64,000 bases of DNA, taken from NCBI GenBank assembly GCA_028023455.1, contig JAQFVV010012574.1, positions 291,001 to 355,000 on the forward strand, given 5' to 3'. The position numbers were made by a program, and so were the translations under genes. Position 1 is the first letter of the stretch, and each line of letters opens with the position of its first letter. Below, piece after piece: positions 26,015 through 36,900 of this stretch. Source of the stretch: Epiperipatus broadwayi (Eukaryota; Onychophora; Udeonychophora; Euonychophora; Peripatidae). The notes under the pieces are model-generated. The model was not told where the DNA came from and did no database searches. It saw nothing but the letters and a program-made list of their open reading frames with translations.

Positions 26015-27781
26015 ATGAATAGAGGTCAAGAAAAACAGATCTTACATTGCGGAATTTCGATGATTAAATATGAGCAAAGACTTTCGTTCTTTTCTAAATG
26101 CAAGGATTATAATATTATGCCCAATTGTTGTGTGGTTAAAATCAATAGAACAATATACAATAATTTTAAAATTAAGAATGAATTGCAGAAACAGCTTTTG
26201 GCGCATATAACATATGGATGTAGAGATGCTTTCAAAAAGCAAACAATCAGATGGAATAAAATGACTGCGAACTACTTAATCCCCCAGTGGATGCAAGATA
26301 AACTGCATAAAATTGAGAGATTTCATACAGCAAAATTTGAAAATAAAATACATTTTTTGCTTATCAAGCAAAACAAATACCACCATAGGATTAATACAGA
26401 TGCGTTCGTTAACAAAACTTCAATTACACCACCATATGAAATCAAGAAAATTTTATCCTTCGGACCGAAATATGTAGGAGGAAGTTGGAGATCTCCTAAA
26501 CTCGAACTAATAGCAGACATCGAAGCGAGTCTCATTAACAATATACAAAGAGATGCTATCATCACCCATATATCTAAATTATTAAATAACAATTTGGTTG
26601 ATAAAGAAGGAAAAGCATGGAATAAAAGTATATTAAATACCAAACAATATTTCAAAACGCACAATATTACTTGTCTCAAAGAAGACAAAGGCAATCATTT
26701 TGTTTTGCTAAATAACACATACTATAAAAATAAAATGCACGACCAAATTAAAATATTAAAGTTGGTGCATGATAACTCTTTTAATATTAAACTAGATCGA
26801 GATAAATTTATTAACAATGTGCTTCGGACTTTCAAGGATAAAGGGATTACTAAATCCGAATATTACACGATTTACCCTTCTGCCACTAGACCCCCCCGAA
26901 TGTTTGCCAATTTAAAACTACATAAAACAGGCGAACCACTTAGATTGATGATGGATTTCGGTGGTGTGCATTATTTTGAAGCAGCCAAATTAATCAATCA
27001 ATTACTTATAGATTACCTTAATTTTGGCTCATACATGATAAACTCGTCTCTCCAATTCATCTCCAAAATCAAAAATACTCAAATCTCTCAGACTTCAATT
27101 ATGGCTACAATGGATGTGAAGGAACTATATGGATCAATTAATCGAAAAGCATCTATCCAAATAGTACACGAAGAGCTACTGTGAGCACATTGCCCTAGGG
27201 AAAGAGTTAAATTCATTATTGCTTTCCTGTCATGGCTTGATTCACATATATTTACACTCTTTGAAAACAAGTGGTACACAATGCAAGATGGATGGCCCAT
27301 GGGCCTTCCTATCAGTGGTGTTTTATCTAGCATATATTTAAATAAATACAAGCTATCGATCCTTCCAAAATATCACAATATCAACCAAGACTTTACATAT
27401 ATTCGTTATGTAGATGATATCTTTATCATAACCTCTAAAGATAATACTTTAAATATACTACGTGATTTACAAAACTTAACCAAACTTTCATTCACCATCA
27501 CATATGAAAATAATAAAGAACTTAAATATCTCGACCTCTCTTTATCGAGAAATCGCCACTTAATAGATTACAAAATGATTGTTAAACCATTTGAAATTCG
27601 CAGCTGTATCCACCCTAACTCTAACTCACCTGCATTGCATAAATTTGCTGGCCTTAATGCATTTTTGTTTAGAAACTTTTATTTATGTAAATATGAAGCA
27701 GACAGGAAAGAAAACATAAACAACTATATTAAAGATCTATTAGCAGCAGGGTTCAAATTCAAAGCTATTAAAAATAAATAA
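26015..27781 (+). pseudogene. PLE reverse transcriptase, one in-frame stop
   Basis: Reads MNRGQEKQIL from the ATG at 26015, 12 bp after the left pLTR. Landmarks in order are KEDKGNHFVLL plus YY (the PLE DKG block), FANLKLHKTGEPLRLMMDFG, MATMDVKELYGSIN (motif A), MQDGWPMGLPISG (motif B) and YIRYVDDIFIIT (YVDD catalytic centre, near 27415). A single TGA at 27182-27184 splits it, and the frame is otherwise open on both sides. The frame closes at 27779-27781, where a frameshift moves the reading into the endonuclease part. PLE RTs copy RNA at a nicked target and are related to telomerase. Near intactness plus two lesions suggests a recently dead copy. Confidence 0.88.
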
Positions 27782-28299
27782 AATTTAATAATACAATAAA
27801 CAATAATGTACCTCGCACCAATCTACCTAGAATAACAATCCCCTACATTCCTAAAATATCTAACAAACTAATGAAAGCATTAAATGATAAATTTAACATA
27901 GCAGTTAGAACTCCACCTAATTCTAATAGATTGCTTAACAACTCTAAAGACCACATTGATCAATCGTTCACCCCACACGTGGTGTACTCTATTGCCTGCC
28001 CTCAGGCTGGATGCCATGCTATATATTATGGTGAAATGAAAGCTACAATCAATACTAGACTGGGTCAACATATTTACACATTTAACAGAGCTCAGAAAAA
28101 CAGCAACACGTCCTCTGTATTCTTGGAGCATGCTAAACAATCTGGACACAACTTCACACCCGCCAATCCCATAATATTGTGCTCAGAATCAAATGATCAC
28201 AAAAGAAAAATAAAGGAGGCATTTTACATCAATGGAAACATCCATGCCATTAATAGAAAGGATACTTGCTTCGAGATCTCGAAGAAATGGGCTACATAA
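27782..28299 (+). pseudogene. PLE GIY-YIG endonuclease domain (frameshifted from RT)
   Basis: In the frame that opens just after the RT frame ends, the sequence reads VPRTNLPRITIPYIPKI and then VVYSIACPQAGCHAIYYGEM with TRLGQH, which is the PLE-type GIY-YIG nuclease (Y of VYSI, YYG in place of YIG, conserved R). The frame ends at TAA 28297-28299 within the right pLTR. In an intact element this is the C-terminal part of one RT-endonuclease polyprotein that nicks the target. One net frameshift near 27760-27785 separates them here. A start at the ATG 27871 would miss the linker, so I treat it as a fragment. Confidence 0.87.
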
Positions 28300-28466
28300 T
28301 ACTAGCTTATTTGAATATTTGTATTTGCATATTTTATTATACATTTTATGAAGGCTATGAATATGAGGCATGGATCCTCGAAAACGTTAAGCCGATAAAC
28401 TTTAATACTAATTAATATCTTCTCTAATTAACAATTATATATTTTACATATAGTGAGAAGTAAAGC

Positions 28467-28469
<3 letters not shown>
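28210..28469 (+). repeat. PLE right pseudo-LTR (260 bp)
   Basis: Nearly identical to 25743-26002. It contains the last codons of the GIY-YIG frame and the non-coding 3' end, then joins (ATT)n. Confidence 0.95.
28353..28393 (+). ncRNA. Hammerhead-like fold in right PLE pseudo-LTR
   Basis: It has the same sequence and stems as in the left pLTR (GGCT/AGCC, GAGG/CCTC, GAA-AACGTT). Two copies at the two ends of one transcript could in principle release a unit-length RNA. Confidence 0.6.

Positions 28470-28560
<91 letters not shown>
28470..28560. repeat. (ATT)n microsatellite between PLE and LINE
   Basis: About 27 ATT units, then TTTA units. It abuts the PLE right end and the 5' end of the next LINE, which has (ATT)n at its far end too. 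Confidence 0.95.
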
Positions 28561-28565
<5 letters not shown>

Positions 28566-28729
28566 TTTTTTCTTTAAACTTATTTTGAAATATATGTTTA
28601 TATGTAAATTTGCTTATGGATATCTAGAGTATTACAGATACAATGTATACAATTGAATATTTTATTTACATATATATTACTTCACTTTTATAATATATAA
28701 TGGCATCTTTTTATAATTTATAATAAGAC

Positions 28730-30580
28730 ATGCCACCATTTTCTATAGTATGTCCTTTGTGTTTATGCTATGTTTATGGAAGACAAAAACATTTGAAATG
28801 TTCTGGTTTTTGTGGTTTAAAGTATCATTTGGATTGTTACACGCTAAGTAATGACAACAATTTTAAAGATGATAATTCTTTTGCTCATGATTTTGTATGT
28901 GATTATTGTTCTAATTGCTATAATTATAATTATGAAGTAGAAAATCCTGATAGTTTACCTAATGCATCATCTGGTATTAATGTAGAAAGTGATTCTGATT
29001 CTATTATGGATTTAATGAATGGTTCCTCTGCACATAGATCAGACTTAAGTATTGATAACATTAAATGCAATTATTGCAATGAAGATTTGTCTGATATGTC
29101 TAGGGGAATTAAGTGCTCTGGTATATGTCATGGTTATTTTCATCTTTCATGTTTGAAATTGTCTAAGATTGATGCAGAAAATTTTAAATCAGTTGGTTTA
29201 GGTTTTTTTCAATGTAAAGAATGTAATAATTTACATACTAAATTGGATCAAATGACTATTGAGGAAATTCAATTAAAAGATAATAAAGATCTTTTAGAAT
29301 TGGAATCAAATTTATTGATTGAAAAACATTTTGAAAAAGAAGACTTTACGAGAGATACTGTCACAGATTCTACTGATAGCTTTTTAAATGGTAATATTGA
29401 ACCAACATCCAATTTGGAGATTGTTAATATACATCAAAGTATTGAAAATAATATTATAAATCCATCTAATTTTACTATTGAATTGTTACAATCTATGTCT
29501 CTTCAGGAGATATATAATTTGATAATGAATATGGCTAAAATTTGTGATAATTGTTCAAATATTACTGATAAAAATATTACTGTCAATAATATAGGAATAC
29601 AATGTGATTTATTGGAAGGTCATATTTCTAATGATAATACCAATATTGTAATCTCCAGTAATATAAAATCAAGTCCATCTTTAACTGGAAATGATAATTT
29701 TTTACATCCTAAAATTTTGAGTAATAATAATAATGGTGATTATGACATTTCAGATAGTAATTTTCACATTATGGACTTTGATAAGGTTGGTGACTCTGAA
29801 GTTATCTCCAAACCTTCTTTGTTTGATATTTCTGATGAAAATAAAAATACTTCTTGCATTGACTATGAAAAAAATAATAACAGACTTAACTTCAATAAGT
29901 GGAAATTTGATAAAGACAATAAAGAAATACTTAATCAAGATATTTCCTGTTATAGTGAAAATGTGTGCTCCAAAGTTAATAGCTTTACAAAGAATAATGA
30001 GAAAAAATGTTACCCAACGAGAGTGTTTAAACAATCAGCCAAACATCAACAACATTTATTTGTATTAAATGATAAAGAAAATCCTAATAAGCTTCCTAAC
30101 TTTTATATTAATAATTCCAAATCTAAATGTTTTACTAATTTTCATAAAAAAAATTATCTTTTAAATAATAAATGTATAAATAATCAAAATTACAATTCGC
30201 AATTTTCAGGGTTAAATGATGGTTTAAGATTTAATTTCTATCAAAAACGGTTTAATAAAACTATTAATGCACCAATTGTTAAAACTTTTTGGAATAATGA
30301 CAAATACAATATAGGTTATGATAAATATAATAAATACTTTTTTTCTAATATGCTTGCAAAGATTAGATCATCAGAAATTAAAACATTTTTGGAAAATAAA
30401 TTTCAGGTTAAAGTTGTGTGTTATAAAATTAACATGTTCAATAATAGATCTTCCAGTTTTTATATTTCTATTCCCCAAAATAAACATGGTGAGTTTATTT
30501 CGTCTGATTTTTGGCCTCGCGGTTCTTCTCTTTCCTTTTTCTATGGTAATTTGGCCCGTAAATTAATACTTCTTGATTGA
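28730..30580 (+). CDS. LINE ORF1: two PHD zinc fingers, Asn-rich
   Basis: A 616-residue intact frame. Finger 1 has C8, C11, C24, C28, H33, C36, C57, C60 and finger 2 has C113, C116, C129, C133, H138, C141, C162, C165, both matching the C4HC3 PHD pattern. The rest (about 170-550) is polar, Asn/Asp/Ser-rich and probably disordered. A more basic, aromatic C-terminal region (about 490-616, with KVVCYKINMFNNRSSSFYISIP) may be the RNA-binding part. ORF1 proteins bind LINE RNA in the RNP; PHD-bearing ORF1s are known from CR1-like elements. ORF2 starts 60 bp downstream. The nucleic-acid-binding role is inferred from the family. Confidence 0.88.
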   Translation: MPPFSIVCPLCLCYVYGRQKHLKCSGFCGLKYHLDCYTLSNDNNFKDDNSFAHDFVCDYCSNCYNYNYEVENPDSLPNASSGINVESDSDSIMDLMNGSSAHRSDLSIDNIKCNYCNEDLSDMSRGIKCSGICHGYFHLSCLKLSKIDAENFKSVGLGFFQCKECNNLHTKLDQMTIEEIQLKDNKDLLELESNLLIEKHFEKEDFTRDTVTDSTDSFLNGNIEPTSNLEIVNIHQSIENNIINPSNFTIELLQSMSLQEIYNLIMNMAKICDNCSNITDKNITVNNIGIQCDLLEGHISNDNTNIVISSNIKSSPSLTGNDNFLHPKILSNNNNGDYDISDSNFHIMDFDKVGDSEVISKPSLFDISDENKNTSCIDYEKNNNRLNFNKWKFDKDNKEILNQDISCYSENVCSKVNSFTKNNEKKCYPTRVFKQSAKHQQHLFVLNDKENPNKLPNFYINNSKSKCFTNFHKKNYLLNNKCINNQNYNSQFSGLNDGLRFNFYQKRFNKTINAPIVKTFWNNDKYNIGYDKYNKYFFSNMLAKIRSSEIKTFLENKFQVKVVCYKINMFNNRSSSFYISIPQNKHGEFISSDFWPRGSSLSFFYGNLARKLILLD

Positions 30581-30640
30581 TTTATTAATATTTATAAAAA
30601 AAGGGAATATATATATATATTTTAATTTATTTTACTGGAT

Positions 30641-33385
30641 ATGGGTGGTTTTTCTTGTTTTTATGCCAACATTAGAGGAATGAGAACTAAATTGAATCAA
30701 ATAAAAAGTTTTTTTTGTTCAGAAGATTATGATTTTATCTTTCTCACAGAAACATGGCTAAATGACCAAATTTATGATGATACATTTTTAGATGATAGAT
30801 ATAAAGTTTTTCGTGCAGATAGATGTCATGAAGTAATTAAAAGAGGAGGGGGCACTCTTATTGCCATCAGGAAAGAGATTGTTCATAAATCTGTGCTTTT
30901 GAATTCTAGATTTTGTGAATCAACATGGTGTGAGGTCTCCCTTGATCATCATAAAAAATTATTATTAGGGAACGTTTATATAAGGCCAGCCTTGTCTTTC
31001 TCTGACTTGGATGCTTTACTTTGTACTTTTGAAGAATTTTTGATTAATTATAAAATGAATATTATTATTACTGGAGATTTTAACATTCCTGAGTTATTTA
31101 ATAATGCTTCTTTTGATATTTCTTCATTATCACACAAAGCATATAGGATGCTGCAATTCTTTAATTTTTTGAATTTGAAACAGCATAATTCCCATTTAAA
31201 TTCTTATAATCGAATACTTGATTATGTTCTGAGTAACTTACCTGAGATTAAATGTTTTTGTGTTTCATCTCTTAATTTTCCTATAGATTTACATCACCCA
31301 CCTATTGAATTTTTTGTTAAAATAAATTATTTTAAGTGGCATGTTCCTTTAAATATTAAAAGATGTTATAAAAAGGGGGATTATATGGGTCTGTGTAAGA
31401 CAATTTCTAATTTTGATTGGAGCCTGTTATATTCCTCAACAGATGCTAATTATAATATGGACTTTTTTAATCAAGTATTTAATGATCTAATTGATTTTTA
31501 TATACCAAAAAAACGTGACTCTCACAATTTTTATTTCCCTTTTTGGTTCTCAGATAAACTTAAAAAAATTATTAGAAGGAAATTGTATCATCATAAGCAG
31601 TACATTAAAACACGAAATATACTTTTTTACAATAATTTTATTAATTATAGAAGATTGGTTAAAGCTATTCAGAAAATTGATTTTCAAAACTATATTAAAA
31701 ATATGGAGCTCAATTTGTCAGATAATCCTAAAGAATTTTGGTCTTTTATTAAAACTTCTGGCATTACCAAAAGAAAATCTCAAATGGATTATAATTCATC
31801 TTTATGTGCTGATGACTTTTCAGTTCACTTTTCTGAATTATTTGGTAATTCTCAACTGTCTGGGTTTAATTTGATCAAGGGATGTTTTAATGATAGCATT
31901 TCTATCGATTGTTTCAACAATAGTGATATTATATCAGCTGTCAAAGAACTCAAAATACATTCAAGTATAGGTTATGACAATATACCTTCTTTCATTTATA
32001 AAGGTTGTGTAGAATATATTGCTGCTCCTTTATGTTATATTCTTAATTGTTCCATTAAAAATTGTATTTTTCCTAACTCTCTAAAACTTGCCAAAGTTAT
32101 ACCTATTTTTAAAAATGGTTCAAAAGATAATGTTAATAATTATAGACCAATTTCTGTGCTTCATACAGTTGCACGCATATTTGAAAGATGTGTTTATAAG
32201 AAAATTGTTAATGACATAAATAAGATTTTGGTTCCTGTGCAACATGGTTTTTTACCTGGAAGATCAACTGAAACTAATCTTTTAACAATAACTGATCACA
32301 TTGCTAATGCCTTTGAGAATCAATGTCGTTTAGATGTTGTTTATTTTGATTTATCCAAGGCATTTGATAAAGTGGATCATTCCAGGTTGCTTTTCAAAAT
32401 GTATAAATTAGGTTTTTCCTATAATTTGGTTGCATGGTTTGAATCTTTTATTAAGAAGAGAACAGCTTATGTAAAGTTTAAGAATAATTCTTCTAATCCA
32501 TATTATTGTAATATAGGAGTACCTCAGGGCAGTATCCTTGCACCATTATTGTTTAACATTTATATTGATGATTTGGGAGAGAGTTTAGAATTTTCGCATA
32601 TTTTATGTTATGCAGATGATTGTAAAATTTTTAGGAATATAAACTCAATTAATGATTGCATATTATTACAAAAAGATATCAATAGTTTTGTGAAATGGTG
32701 TAGAGATAATAAAATGGATATTAATATGGATAAGTGTTCAACAGTTTCTTATTCCAAAAAATCTGAAATGATAATTTGTCCTTATTATATTGAAGATCAT
32801 AATATAAAGTTTGTTGATACTCAGAAAGACCTTGGAATTATTTTTGCAAGCAATGGATCATTTCATCATCATATTGAAAATGTAGTAAATAAGGCTTTTA
32901 AAATTATGGGTGCAATTTTAAGGCATGGTAGACAATTTAGTAGTTTTACAAAATATAAATTGTTTCTCTCTTTGGTTTTGCCAATTTTAGAATATGGATC
33001 TGTCGTTTGGAATCCCAGTTCCAAACGAGATATTATCAAAATTCAATTGGTTTATGACAAATTTTCTAAGTACATTAAATTAAAAGACCATTATCTATCC
33101 CTATCCATTAGAAGAAAAATGAGAGATCTTAAAATTTTATATAATCTTGTGAATCAAAAAATTATATTAACTAACAAAATTTCAAATATTGCGTTTAATA
33201 ATTGTTTACATAAAACACGTACATTTACTTTATTTTATATTAAGGTTTGTCGCTCTAACGTATTAAAATTTTCACCTTTGCTTCGTTTGCCTAATACCTA
33301 TAATCATGATTTTATTAATGAAAATATTTTTTCTTTAGACTTTAAAAAATTTGTTACTTATCTTGTAAAAAAGTATGGCATATAA
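30641..33385 (+). CDS. LINE ORF2: APE-type endonuclease and reverse transcriptase
   Basis: A 914-residue intact frame. The N-terminal endonuclease shows N10 (ANIRG), E37 (LTETW), GDFN (D146, N148) and DLHHPPIEF near 225-235; this replaces the usual SDH motif and resembles the D-x-x-H-P variant I recall in arthropod Jockey-like families. RT motifs include VIPIFKNGSKDNVNNYRPIS, FDLSKAFDKVDH (Asp 570), GVPQGSILAPLLF and CYADDCK (YADD 657-660). The C-terminus has the usual LGIIF, LPILEYGSVVW and YNLVNQKI blocks. There is no RNase H or zinc knuckle. It performs target-primed reverse transcription. Every expected motif is present, so this copy may be competent or very recently so. Confidence 0.93.
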   Translation: MGGFSCFYANIRGMRTKLNQIKSFFCSEDYDFIFLTETWLNDQIYDDTFLDDRYKVFRADRCHEVIKRGGGTLIAIRKEIVHKSVLLNSRFCESTWCEVSLDHHKKLLLGNVYIRPALSFSDLDALLCTFEEFLINYKMNIIITGDFNIPELFNNASFDISSLSHKAYRMLQFFNFLNLKQHNSHLNSYNRILDYVLSNLPEIKCFCVSSLNFPIDLHHPPIEFFVKINYFKWHVPLNIKRCYKKGDYMGLCKTISNFDWSLLYSSTDANYNMDFFNQVFNDLIDFYIPKKRDSHNFYFPFWFSDKLKKIIRRKLYHHKQYIKTRNILFYNNFINYRRLVKAIQKIDFQNYIKNMELNLSDNPKEFWSFIKTSGITKRKSQMDYNSSLCADDFSVHFSELFGNSQLSGFNLIKGCFNDSISIDCFNNSDIISAVKELKIHSSIGYDNIPSFIYKGCVEYIAAPLCYILNCSIKNCIFPNSLKLAKVIPIFKNGSKDNVNNYRPISVLHTVARIFERCVYKKIVNDINKILVPVQHGFLPGRSTETNLLTITDHIANAFENQCRLDVVYFDLSKAFDKVDHSRLLFKMYKLGFSYNLVAWFESFIKKRTAYVKFKNNSSNPYYCNIGVPQGSILAPLLFNIYIDDLGESLEFSHILCYADDCKIFRNINSINDCILLQKDINSFVKWCRDNKMDINMDKCSTVSYSKKSEMIICPYYIEDHNIKFVDTQKDLGIIFASNGSFHHHIENVVNKAFKIMGAILRHGRQFSSFTKYKLFLSLVLPILEYGSVVWNPSSKRDIIKIQLVYDKFSKYIKLKDHYLSLSIRRKMRDLKILYNLVNQKIILTNKISNIAFNNCLHKTRTFTLFYIKVCRSNVLKFSPLLRLPNTYNHDFINENIFSLDFKKFVTYLVKKYGI

Positions 33386-33550
33386 TTATATTATTTTCAT
33401 CATTTTTACTCATTTATGTATATTATTTATGTATATTATTGTATAGTTATTATAGTGCAATTCTGTAATTGGCTTAATGCTGTAGTTTTGTACGGTAAAT
33501 AAATTGAATTGAATTGAATTGAATTATTATTATTATTATTATTATTATTT
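33386..33550 (+). repeat. LINE 3' UTR with TTGAA pentamer and (ATT)n tail
   Basis: A short 3' UTR ends GGTAAATAAATTGAATTGAA, continues the pentamer for about four units and passes into about eight ATT units, after which unrelated sequence starts (GAGCTATGTATACATT). Confidence 0.85.
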
Positions 33551-33723
33551 GAGCTATGTATACATTTTACATAATAATAGATTAATTAATTTATTGTGAC
33601 TTGAGGTTTAGTAATTAATTGAAGAATCAATATAATCATTTTAATAATTATAAATAATAATTATTTTTGATAAAAATACATATTCAAATTGGTTTAATAG
33701 TTTATAAACGATACGTACTTTAA

Positions 33724-33950
33724 TTATTTATATATATTGTTTATAATAACTTCTCTTGTATGCACTTTAATGCAAAAAAAATTTTTAATAAAATTTCTTT
33801 ATTTTCCTGACAGTTTTGACTGTCCAGCAGTCTTCATCAGAGCTTTTCCAATTGAAACTGTAAGGAAAATAAAAAAGCCTTTTAAGAAAATTTGTTTGCA
33901 TTAAAGTGTATATGAAAGAAATTATTATAAGCAATATATATGAATGTATA
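33724..33950. repeat. Palindromic element enclosing a hammerhead-like core
   Basis: Arms of about 95 bp (33728-33822 and 33860-33945) are imperfect reverse complements: TGCACTTTAATGCAAA mirrors TTTGCATTAAAGTGTA and TTTATTTTCCTGACAG mirrors CTGTAAGGAAAATAAA. The central loop carries the minus-strand hammerhead-like motif. It could be an inverted pair of PLE or retrozyme ends. Confidence 0.75.
33805..33870 (-). ncRNA. Hammerhead-like motif at palindrome centre (G12 to A)
   Basis: On the minus strand the core CTGATGA is intact (33834-33840). It is followed by stem II (GACTG with CAGTC around CTGGA) and AAAACTGTCAGG. The expected GAAAC reads AAAAC, so G12 is lost; CA at 11.1-12 could be a decayed CpG. 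Stem I is greatly extended by the palindrome arms. Confidence 0.55.
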
Positions 33951-36900
33951 AAGAAATACAAAGAAAGTAAAGGAGAAGAATAAGAGTATATACTTTAATT
34001 GTTCAAGGTAAACAAAAGTGATTATAATTGGATGTTATTGTATTATTTTAATTATTATTTATTGTGTGTGTGTGTGTTACAATAACTTATTATTTAGTTA
34101 GAAATATAATAATTTCATGATGTTATAAAAGAGGTAATTGTATGTATTGAAATTGATATTAATCATATTAATTAGAACAAGATAGTTTATTTAAATTTGA
34201 AGCTTATCAATATCAATGCAGTTTATATTTAATTATATATTAAGCTTTTAATATTCATTTCTATTTGCAATAGAGTACCTAATAATTCTAAACATATATG
34301 GTAGTCACAATTTATAGGTTAAAGTCTATGTTTTATTGATTTGAAGGATAAATTATTGTGAATTGTTAATCATATTTGTAGGGGTATTAAATAGAAATTT
34401 TTTATTTATTTTATGTTATGATTTGAGTACCATAATTTGTAGAATTATTTGAAGTATTGATTTTCATTTTATATCATTATATGCTGACGTAAGTTGCTAG
34501 ATATAGATAAGTTGAACTTGTACATTTTGTTTTTCTTATAATTTTAGCATTGCAAACATTTTATTCCATTATAATTTGGTACATCAATTCATGGGGTGAT
34601 CTGAAGTATTGGCTTCATGCATTTTTAGACTTTTACAATTTGACAATCAATGTTTAGGTCAGATTTATTCCATTACAATTTGGCTCCTAAATCTGTTGTG
34701 CATTTAAAGAAAAAAAAATTATACATTTTATTAATTATAAGTTAATGAGCATAATTTTGTAGAATAACAAAACTTCTTATCATCATTCTCATTTGTATTA
34801 CTATCTTATTAGTGCTGTAAATTTATATAGTAATTTAGAGATAATTATATGTATGTTTTGTGACAGTTATGGACTAATGTATACATGTTTGTAGGTCATA
34901 ATAAAGCTTTTATCATCAACATCTTATGTATTTTGGGTTGATTACAATTTGCATCTCTAATTGAGGACTTGAATGTGGGCTAATCAGCAAATCTTGCACA
35001 TATCATCATCATTACCATTTTCTTTTATTACAACTTGAATTGCAAGTCATAGTGCTTTATTAAACTAGAACCATTTTCTTATTCTTCATTTTAGTCCATT
35101 ACAATATATATCATAAAAGTAAAGATTTGATTAAAAAAAGTATATTTTTTCATTAAATACAACTGAAAAACACTTATACAAAACTTATTGAACAGAAATA
35201 GCACTAGTGTGATCCAGTGCAAATCAGTTAAGGAGTTATAAAAATATATTTTACCTTTAAAAGTCATTCCTATCATCATAATACATGTATTATAGTTTTA
35301 TTATAAATATTGTAATAACAAATGCATATTCTGTACATAGCTTTTCCATTGGTAAACCAATTATATAAAGGTGCAGTATCTTGTGATCTAAATCTCCACC
35401 ACACACTATCAATGATAATGATCTAACCATACATTGCCATCAGAAGAAAAAAATATTTGTGATAAGCACAACTTCTCAATAGCATTTCTTTTCATTTACA
35501 CATGCAATAATCAAATTCTGTTAAACATAAACTCTAGAAAATTTATAATATTCATAATTGATTTTTTAAATTATACTTGTTTCCATTTATGTTACATAAC
35601 TAATGCCTATTGCATATTTTTAAAAAGATATGTGTATGTGTGAATTAAAAACATTAATTCCACTGTAATGATCAGTTACACACATTATTTATTCATTTAA
35701 AGTTTATTGTAAAAAAGATCAGTCAACAACATTATCAATGCAGATACTAGATACCAACATTTTCATATAAATTATTGCCATTCAGAAATTCTTCTAAAAA
35801 TTTTAAATTATTATTAACAATTTTTTCATATATAAAATCTTTCTTTTTAAAAAAACCAACAAAATAATTCAGTTGTTTTTAGAAAATTATTAAAATTTGT
35901 AAATTGATGGTGGTTTCTTTTATTTATTTAAAGTTTTGTTATAAAATTTCTCATAACCATATTTTATTAATTGGTAAACTAAAATATTTTTATACATATT
36001 ATATTTATTCAATTAAAATCCTATTTATTTATGTAGGAATTTTTCTTGTATTCTAACAGAATATTTTATTTAAGATTTATGGAGTAACTTAATACATTAT
36101 ATAGCAAAGACAACTAAGCAATTATTATAACAAATTCTGTCAAATTAAATTACTCTAAATAGGATCATATTACTTGATACTTATATAGTAATAGTTATAA
36201 ATAATATTATTTAATTAAAAGATACTAACTAATAATTACTTACCAGCTTCACTTTTAAAAATTATTTCTAAATTAGAATTTAATCCATAATAACTCAATC
36301 AAACATTGCAAATAGTACTTATTTATAAAATAGTTTAAAAGTTCAGATCTATTTACACTTTTTTAAAGTTGATTTAAATTGGATGAAAATAAAAATAAGT
36401 TAAGAATCTGATGAACATGGGAATATAATACATTCTCTATCAATGACTAAAGCTACATCATATTACAGTTGTACCCACATTAACAGACTTTTTGATTACA
36501 TTTATTTATTTTGAAATCGATATTTATATAAATGCAAATTTGTACAGCACACAATATAAAACTTGCAATCAAAAGTTAATTTTAAAAATCACACAGTTGT
36601 TCATTTAAGAAATGCAAATATTTTGAATCCCTCATTCAAAAAATTTTAGTTTTTAAGTTCATCACTATGTTTCTATGCTAATTCACACAGTGAAGTGTTT
36701 AACTTCATTTACATATATAATACCAAAAATATCCTTACTGTTCACTCTTTGTAAATAAATAAATAAAATAATACAACCCTATCATGAATTTACTATAAAA
36801 CTATTACCCTCAAACCCTATTGTGATTTATACCACTGCAGGAAATTTTTTAGTTTTGGATTTATAACACTAAGACGAAGACACACAAATACCTGACAAAT

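Larger units (their letters stand above)
25743..28469 (+). mobile_element. Penelope-like element (PLE) with GIY-YIG endonuclease and pseudo-LTRs
   Basis: The element comprises a 260-bp left pseudo-LTR, one long broken reading frame (RT plus GIY-YIG) and a 260-bp right pseudo-LTR. The repeats differ at only about three positions, so the insertion is young. The right repeat is continuous with the 3' end of the coding frame, and the left repeat begins inside the same coding segment. This is the usual head-to-tail arrangement in which a truncated upstream copy forms the left pLTR. TTA/ATT repeats lie on both outer sides. Confidence 0.9.
28557..33550 (+). mobile_element. Apparently full-length two-ORF CR1/Jockey-like LINE
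   Basis: A short 5' leader, ORF1 (two PHD fingers), a 60-bp gap, ORF2 (APE endonuclease plus RT), and a 3' UTR of about 100 bp ending in ATTGAATTGAATTGAATTG and (ATT)n. Both ORFs are open from start to stop. The element has (ATT)n on both sides, consistent with insertion into the (ATT)n tract next to the PLE, the tract serving as target and duplication. The pentamer tail and PHD-bearing ORF1 fit the CR1/Jockey supergroup. Confidence 0.85.

Noticed and set aside
29733-30068. Overlapping frames inside ORF1 (also 31491-31874 inside ORF2)
   Set aside because: They are shadow frames of the intact LINE genes.
36408-36414. CTGATGA string
   Set aside because: There is no stem II, GAAA or stem I partner around it.
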